Positions 61,838 through 64,000 of a stretch of 64,000 bases of DNA are shown here, in pieces. The stretch comes from Prorocentrum cordatum. Lineage: Eukaryota; Sar; Dinophyceae; Prorocentrales; Prorocentraceae. How positions within the stretch are numbered: position 1 is the first letter of the stretch; every line of letters begins with the position of its first letter. The position numbers were made by a program, and so were the translations under genes. The notes beneath the pieces were generated by a model that was not told the origin of the DNA, searched no databases, and saw only the letters and a list, made by a program, of their open reading frames with translations. The stretch spans positions 324,501 through 388,500 of the forward strand of contig CAUYUJ010012669.1 of assembly GCA_963575745.1 (NCBI GenBank), in the 5' to 3' direction.

Positions 61838-63901
61838 CGGTACGGATGATTATTCTGATGCTGATGGGTGTGATGATGGTTATGATGGTGGTAATGATGA
61901 TTGCGGTGGTGATGATGATGATGAGGAGGAGGAGCAGCAGGAGGAGGAAGGAATAAGGAGGAGGGGAGGAGGTCGTTGCGCGGCAGGCGGCCTCGCGGTA
62001 CGGCGCCTTCTTCATTGAGGCGACGCGGCCGGCGCTGCGTCGCGCCCGCCTCGCGGTCTTCTACAACGGCTCCGCCCCGCACAGCGCCCCGCTCTTCCTT
62101 GGCCAGCTGCAGCGGGCCATCGTCGCGTCGGGCGCCCGCTCCGCCGTGGCGGCGAGGGAAGCCGCCCGCGGGGTGCGCGTCGTGAACTGGCCGTCAGGGG
62201 AGGAAATGATATGGTCGGACCGAGGTATGTGATCGAGGTCGTTTCGGGGAGGGTGCCCTGATGTTCCTCGTGCTTGTTGGTTGTTCTTGTGCATCCTGGG
62301 GAGGGTACCCTAGGATGTTCTGCGGAGGGTCTCATGTTCTTGACGGATGTTATTATGCCCTAGGTCCGGCTGTACCAATGCCGCTACATTTCTCTCGTCT
62401 TGGGCTTTTCGTGCCTCCTGGGAGGCCTTCGTTGCCTCTGCTGGACTCGCCCCGAAGTTTGGGTCAGACCGCACCCTGGGAGAGGTCCAGGGAGAAGCGG
62501 TATTGGTACCTTTTGGCTTCCACAGGCCGCTGCCGCTGACGAAGTGGCAGCGCGAGAAGGCTCGAAAGATGGGGGGATGAACATAACTTTCGGAGCTCCG
62601 CGCGGATATCTTGGATCGTCGCAGGGCCCCCCCTGGCGGCGCCTTCGGCGCCGCCCCTGACGCGCTCCTAGCGCCAGGGAGCGGGTTTCAGCGTAGATTT
62701 GGGAAATCCGAGCGGGCCGTCGAAAGTTTCTGTTCATGGCGTGTTATTTTTCCTCTGAAGGCGTTCTCCTCCCAGGGCTTCACGTTTTTCACCATGTCGC
62801 TCATCGGTGCCGCTTTCCTGCCCGCCAGCGTTGCGGCGGACGCCTCGCGTGACGTCTGCGGTGGGATTGTGCGGCAGCAGCAGGTTGCGGGTGCCCCCGC
62901 CTCTGTCTTTGTCGCTGCGGGGTGCGTCGCCGACACCTTGCTTGTGCTTCCCCCACTGCTCACGCAGCTCTTTTTCATCAAGGCGTTTGAGCTGGCGGTG
63001 TTCGTCGACTGCCTGAACGTCGTGGCGGTGCTGCTTGCGCTATACTCGGTGGCTTCTGTTTTGCAGGCATACGCCCTGGTCCCCAGCTTCAGGACTCCCA
63101 GCGCGGCGCAGAATGCGGCACTCGCGCTGAACGTGGGCGCTGGCTTCATCATGGGCGTCATTTGCTGGATCCTTTGCATCCCCTTCCTGGGATCCACCGC
63201 CAACAGGCTGGGGCGGGCAGTGGAGCTGCTTGGGCGCCTCTCCCCCGCCTTCAACCTGGCGAACGCCATCCTCACCATCCCCGGCGCCCGGGTGTTGACA
63301 GTCGTGCCCCTGGCCCAGGGTTCCCCCAGCCCCCAGGCCACTCTGGAGCCTCGGCTCCACAGGGCCTCGCTCAATTCTGTGCTAGCTGCCCTGAAACGAC
63401 CGTGTCGAAACGCAACACGTACCGTGTTCAAAACGTCTGGGTCAAACAAGTTTCGTGTTGGCTTCACGTATTGGCCCACTTGATCGGCGAGCGTATATCG
63501 CGCCAGACCCACGTCTTCAGTCTACGTGCTGAGCTCCGCGTGAACACGCTGCGGGTTGCGTATCGGGGCAGCTATGATTATGTGTTGTTTGGGTAGGGTT
63601 AGGACGAAGATAAATCCGTTCCAGAGCCGCGGCGCCCGATACATCATCCACAGCCGCGGAGTATCAGAGAGAATTGATTTATCCTCACCCGATGTTATCC
63701 TCGCCCTGGTTTTGTTTTAGTATTTGGGCAGCTGAGCTGCCGTGTTGTGGGCCCCCGCAGGCACCGCGCTGCCGGGCTTCAGCTCCGTCCACGGCCTGGA
63801 CCCTCTGGACTGGCGGGTGACCGGCGAGGCCCTGGCTGCGCTCGCCGCCAACATCGTGGCCTTCGGCTCCGTGGCTGTGCTCAGGCCGGGGCCTCCCAGA
63901 T
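53628..63901 (+). CDS. ABCA-subfamily ABC transporter (full-size type), ten exons seen, 3' end outside window
   Basis: Exons: 53628-53695, 54384-54476, 55092-57075, 57258-57391, 57545-57721, 58304-58859, 60503-about 60768, 61972-62224, 62776-about 63283, 63761-63901. The first six joins all match in phase. The product has TM1, a long lumenal loop, TM2-6, a nucleotide-binding domain, TM7, a second lumenal loop and the second membrane block, about 1,390 residues before the expected second nucleotide-binding domain. ABCA proteins are membrane ATPases that move lipids or similar amphipathic substrates between leaflets or out of the cell; substrate here is unknown. Motifs are given under each exon. 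The start lies only 440 bases from an LTR. Because NBD2 is not in the window, completeness cannot be judged. Confidence 0.9.
53696..54383 (+). other. ABCA intron 1 (GC donor) with repeat K copy
   Basis: 688 bases. At 53895-54060 it contains repeat K (GCCTCCTGGGAGGCCCTCGC, GGGAGAGTCCCGGGGAGTAG, TTTCGGTTTCCCCAG). The 3' end is GCTCCCCGAG/GAAAGG. Confidence 0.6.
54384..54476 (+). CDS. ABCA exon 2 (TM1)
   Basis: Reads KGLLSRRRRWVSSLAELLLP then VVLALPLAGVR, close to the ABCA TM1 pattern K-N-x-L-L-x-R-R-x-x-(P)-x-x-x-L-x-E-L-x-x-P. The donor is GAG/GTACTC at 54477. The frame has no start codon of its own and is recognised only by the two joins and homology to the family pattern. Confidence 0.8.
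54477..55091 (+). other. ABCA intron 2
   Basis: 615 bases with palindromic and A/T-poor repeats around TATCGGCGATGTATCGCCGA (54634-54653) and GGGGGCATAGGCATAGGGGG (54511-54530). No other gene. 3' end ACCCTGCAG/G. Confidence 0.8.
55092..57075 (+). CDS. ABCA exon 3 (lumenal loop 1, TM2-6, NBD1)
   Basis: 1,984 bases with no stop. After VLGGDEVVPVK comes a lumenal loop containing YTLRLNGTIGGNRNAP (the family's Y-x-(L/I)-R-x-N). TM helices are visible in EVIALASVLFFAYAAG, MPMFAIYGAEFGVSLSL, LVLLVTFFSAAGLAMATMAL and FLLALQIVSVPSYLAIWIYL; VVPRQYGTAPCPWYRPW is the ABCA signature before the NBD. NBD1 has Walker A GHNGAGKST (56572-56598), Q-loop CPQYD (56707-56721), ABC signature LSSGRRRALNVALAF (from 56872), Walker B FLVLDEP with D-loop TSGMDP (56932-56970) and H-loop STHYMEEAE (57034-57060). 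The signature is LSSG instead of LSGG. Ends GACCAG/GTGAGC. Confidence 0.95.
57076..57257 (+). other. ABCA intron 3, introner-like (family I)
   Basis: 182 bases. The first ~100, from the donor GTGAGCGACAC, align with the start of intron 10 at 63902 (GTGCGACGCGAGC), sharing TCGACTGCGCCGACATT and several (A/C)GC(G/A)TAAG blocks. It ends CGTCGTTGAG/GTG. Confidence 0.85.
57258..57391 (+). CDS. ABCA exon 4 (end of NBD1)
   Basis: Reads VCIMSAGAMQCYGSPDWLK then VRLGSGYTLSLSRA. This is the ABCA continuation after the H-loop: D-x-(V/I)-x-I-M-x-x-G-x-(L/M)-x-C-x-G-(S/T)-x-x-x-L-K-x-x-(F/L)-G-x-G-Y-x-L. Donor GGC/GTGAGC at 57392, leaving phase 2. Confidence 0.93.
57392..57544 (+). other. ABCA intron 4, a foldback hairpin (repeat F)
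   Basis: 153 bases. CCGGAGGTCCGCGCGCATTC, CTCGGATCGGCGCT and GGAGGCTCCGCC are answered by GGGCGCCGACCCGAGGAATC and GGCGCGGACCTCCGAG, giving a stem of about 40 base pairs that occupies most of the intron. 3' site GGCTCCTCTGAG/GACG. Confidence 0.85.
57545..57721 (+). CDS. ABCA exon 5 (regulatory segment after NBD1)
   Basis: Reads TPSESSTRLALEQLLERLP, LRVAGCTAAEAVLRLPF and QAAQELPALLR. In ABCA proteins the matching piece has a (S/Y)-x-(L/I)-P-x-x-x-x-x-x-F/L-x-x-L-F/L pattern: here LRLPFQAAQELPALL. Phase 2 on both sides, donor CG/GTGATC. Confidence 0.9.
57722..58303 (+). other. ABCA intron 5
   Basis: 582 bases. The start GAGGAGAGCTGTGCACGTGC is repeated at 57940 as GAGGAGAACTGTGCACATGC. AATAGCGCC/CCCAATAG units occupy 58018-58130. 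3' site CATTCCTCCAG/G. Confidence 0.8.
58304..58859 (+). CDS. ABCA exon 6 (linker, TM7, start of lumenal loop 2)
   Basis: YLDEQKHGLGFASLTVSATT then LEELFVRLAD is the ABCA stretch (L/M)-x-x-(K)-x-x-L-G-(I)-x-x-(Y)-x-(I/V)-S-x-T-T-L-E-E-(V/L)-F-(L/V). A Pro/Ala/Gly-rich linker follows, then ALLQRRWLSVQRNKR and TM7 SLLCMCLLPLAFNAIGLASI. The best donor is GGC/GTGTGG at 58860, phase 0, matching exon 7; the frame otherwise ends at TAG 58914-58916. Confidence 0.9.
59513..59982 (+). CDS. Exon-like frame inside ABCA intron 6, with a Y-x-x-M-x-x-x-G-x-P-x-x-x-V motif
   Basis: Flanked by GTGACGCCCAG/GCGATGG and GGGAGAG/GTGAGAAGG, both good splice sites. The frame gives LSKYREMREKGAPEFVIRK then VMEKDGVPSGAVQQFFAD, followed by VRVAVGLQDRAQISVDS and a Lys/Arg/Glu-rich end. 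The Tyr-x-x-Met-x-x-x-Gly-x-Pro-x-x-x-Val-(x)4-Met-x-x-Asp-Gly pattern is shared by WASH-complex CCDC53-like and formin-associated proteins that regulate actin. The exon is 470 bases, entry phase 2 and exit phase 1, which fits neither ABCA exon 6 (phase 0) nor exon 7 (phase 0). So it is probably not part of the transporter: perhaps a separate nested gene fragment or a captured exon. Confidence 0.5.
59996..60130. repeat. CCTTCTCAGAAGG palindromic repeats
   Basis: CCTTCTCAGAAGGC, GCTTCTCAGAAGGC, CCTTCTTAGAAG, CTTTTCAGAAGGC and CCTTCTCAGAAGC occur in about 130 bases. Each is a near-perfect palindrome. Confidence 0.8.
60335..60502 (+). repeat. Repeat K, copy that supplies a 3' splice site
   Basis: TCGCCACGGCTGGATTCGCC, GAGATCTGGGGAGTAGCGGC and TCTTGGTTCCCCCAG resemble 53895-54060 and 62368-62526. 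In this copy the final CAG is the acceptor of ABCA exon 7. Confidence 0.7.
60503..60768 (+). CDS. ABCA exon 7 (lumenal loop 2)
   Basis: Starts in phase 0 with DMQSGGAPPFAQRAFLEQSG, then SPEDVKTLIATISADS and ARFKNMYTDAPRG. It is in the place of the variable second lumenal loop, which is poorly conserved, so recognition rests on phase and position. The 3' boundary is uncertain: GT donors at 60763, 60769 and 60771 do not all fit exon 8; only that at 60771 (phase 1) can be matched, to a start at 61964. Confidence 0.65.
60769..61971 (+). other. ABCA intron 7 with long (GAT)n microsatellite
   Basis: 60797-60853 repeats a block also at 33138-33182. 60855-61040 has GATGCATCGGCGATGC-type palindromes. 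From 61073 to about 61930 the sequence is GATGATGAT with GCT interruptions. Met/Asp-rich and Ile-rich frames here are not genes. Confidence 0.85.
61972..62224 (+). CDS. ABCA exon 8 (lumenal loop 2, conserved end)
   Basis: Reads VVARQAASRYGAFFIEATRP, then RLAVFYNGSAPHSAPLFLGQ and AVAAREAARGVRVVNWPSG. The R/x-Y-G-A-(L/F)-F ... V-F/W-Y/F-N-x-(S/T)-A-x-H-x-x-P-x-F/L-(I/L) pattern is highly characteristic of ABCA lumenal loop 2. The frame has no start codon and was found by reading all frames. The start is inside the GAG tract. The end is CGAG/GTATGTG, an excellent donor. Confidence 0.9.
62225..62775 (+). other. ABCA intron 8 with repeats K and F
   Basis: 551 bases holding repeat K at about 62368-62526 (GCCTCCTGGGAGGCCTTCG, GGGAGAGGTCCAGGGAGAAG, TTTTGGCTTCCACAG) and a foldback repeat F at 62578-62735 (CGGAGCTCCGCGCGGATATC and its returning arm). 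3' site GTTCTCCTCCCAG/G. Confidence 0.8.
62776..63283 (+). CDS. ABCA exon 9 (TM8-11)
   Basis: Reads GFTFFTMSLIGAAFLPASVA (the ABCA M-S-x-x-x-A-x-F-(L/V)-P-A-S), then FVAAGCVADTLLVLPPLLTQ, VVAVLLALYSVASVLQAYAL, VPSFRTPSAAQNAALALNV and GFIMGVICWILCIPFLGS, four hydrophobic helices. Joined to exon 8 by the best splice sites the reading frame is off by one base. The end is set at 63283 because a GC donor there (CCCG/GCGCC) alone matches the phase of exon 10; a GT donor at 63292 is the alternative but is out of phase. Confidence 0.85.
63284..63760 (+). other. ABCA intron 9 with MITE M
   Basis: About 470 bases. MITE M copy 2 occupies 63385-63572. 3' site GGCCCCCGCAG/GC. Confidence 0.75.
63385..63572 (+). 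mobile_element. MITE-like element M, copy 2
   Basis: 188 bases. Left GCTGCCCTGAAACG and right GCGTATCGGGGCAGC are inverted repeats, flanked on both sides by TA (63383-63384 and 63573-63574). Insertion at TA is typical of Tc1/mariner-type elements. The other copy is at 43752-43936. Confidence 0.8.
63761..63901 (+). CDS. ABCA exon 10 (last membrane segment before NBD2)
   Basis: Reads TALPGFSSVHGLDPLDWRV, then TGEALAALAANIVAFGSVAV. The N-P-F/L-x-W-x-(V)-x-G-x-x-(L)-x-x-(M/L) pattern and following helix are the ABCA TM12 region. Phase 1 entry. It ends CCCAGAT/GTGCGAC where the family I intron begins. Confidence 0.88.
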
Positions 63902-64000
63902 GTGCGACGCGAGCAAACGGGCTCGACTGCGCCGACATTCGCGCGTAAGCTGCTCGCTTGAGGTCGCGCGTAAGCGCGCTCGCTTCCGGAGTGGCGTGCC
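63902..64000 (+). other. ABCA intron 10 (start), introner-like (family I)
   Basis: The window ends inside it. The 99 bases seen align throughout with the first 100 of intron 3, at about 75 percent identity by eye, starting at the donor. Confidence 0.85.

Noticed and set aside
61073-61956. Met/Asp-rich and Ile-rich frames up to 237 codons
   Set aside because: Translation of a (GAT)n microsatellite in ABCA intron 7.
1-64000. tRNA, rRNA and snRNA genes
   Set aside because: Looked for T-arm GGTTCRANNCC motifs and rRNA-like blocks by eye and found none convincing; a covariance-model scan could still find one.
1-64000. Spliced-leader relics (retroposed mRNAs)
   Set aside because: Looked for the CCATTTTGGCTCAAG leader end; only unrelated GCCATTTTGG words occur (8439, 9002) inside other repeats.

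Overview
The window looks like nuclear DNA of a dinoflagellate. It is GC-rich, gene-poor and packed with minisatellites, microsatellites and dispersed repeats. The few genes are split into short exons by introns that are themselves repeats, and several reading frames can only be joined through GC or GA 5' splice sites, which are known in dinoflagellates. The retroelements (a Ty1/copia-type Gag and a non-LTR-type reverse transcriptase) also resemble dinoflagellate families. Species is not determinable; Prorocentrum, Polarella and Symbiodiniaceae are the kind of genome I would compare. Family names come from reading the translations, not from searches.

Layout. 1-207: C-terminal tail of an unrecognised gene. 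0.5-11.7 kb: repeats, including a 188-bp satellite (3.4-4.7 kb), X-microsatellite-Y composite repeats and an 89-bp satellite. 11.76-12.03 kb: last exon of a PIF1-like helicase. 14.1-18.8 kb: three exons of a fibronectin type III (FN3) protein on the + strand, with possible further exons at 33.75 and 40.69 kb. 19.3-21.3 kb: Ser/Thr-encoding 99-bp repeats. 22.5-23.3 kb: an element with terminal inverted repeats. 23.5-25.9 kb: a dead retrotransposon whose reverse transcriptase core is inverted relative to its two ends. 26-45 kb: mostly repeats, including a 77-bp satellite related to the 89-bp one and MITE-like elements. 45.62-53.19 kb: a decayed copia-type LTR element with about 150-bp LTRs and a primer-binding site. 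53.63 kb to the window end: a full-type ABCA lipid-transporter-like gene on the + strand, ten exons seen, with the second ATPase domain beyond the window.

The ABCA gene is the best-supported feature. Six consecutive exons join with matching phase and rebuild TM1, the first lumenal loop, TM2-6, NBD1 and TM7. Its introns are the most interesting part: the third and last seen introns start with the same roughly 100-bp sequence right at the splice donor (introner-like), the fourth is almost entirely a foldback hairpin with relatives elsewhere in the window, and a third repeat family ends exactly at a 3' splice site. I see no convincing tRNA, rRNA, CRISPR, operon or promoter.
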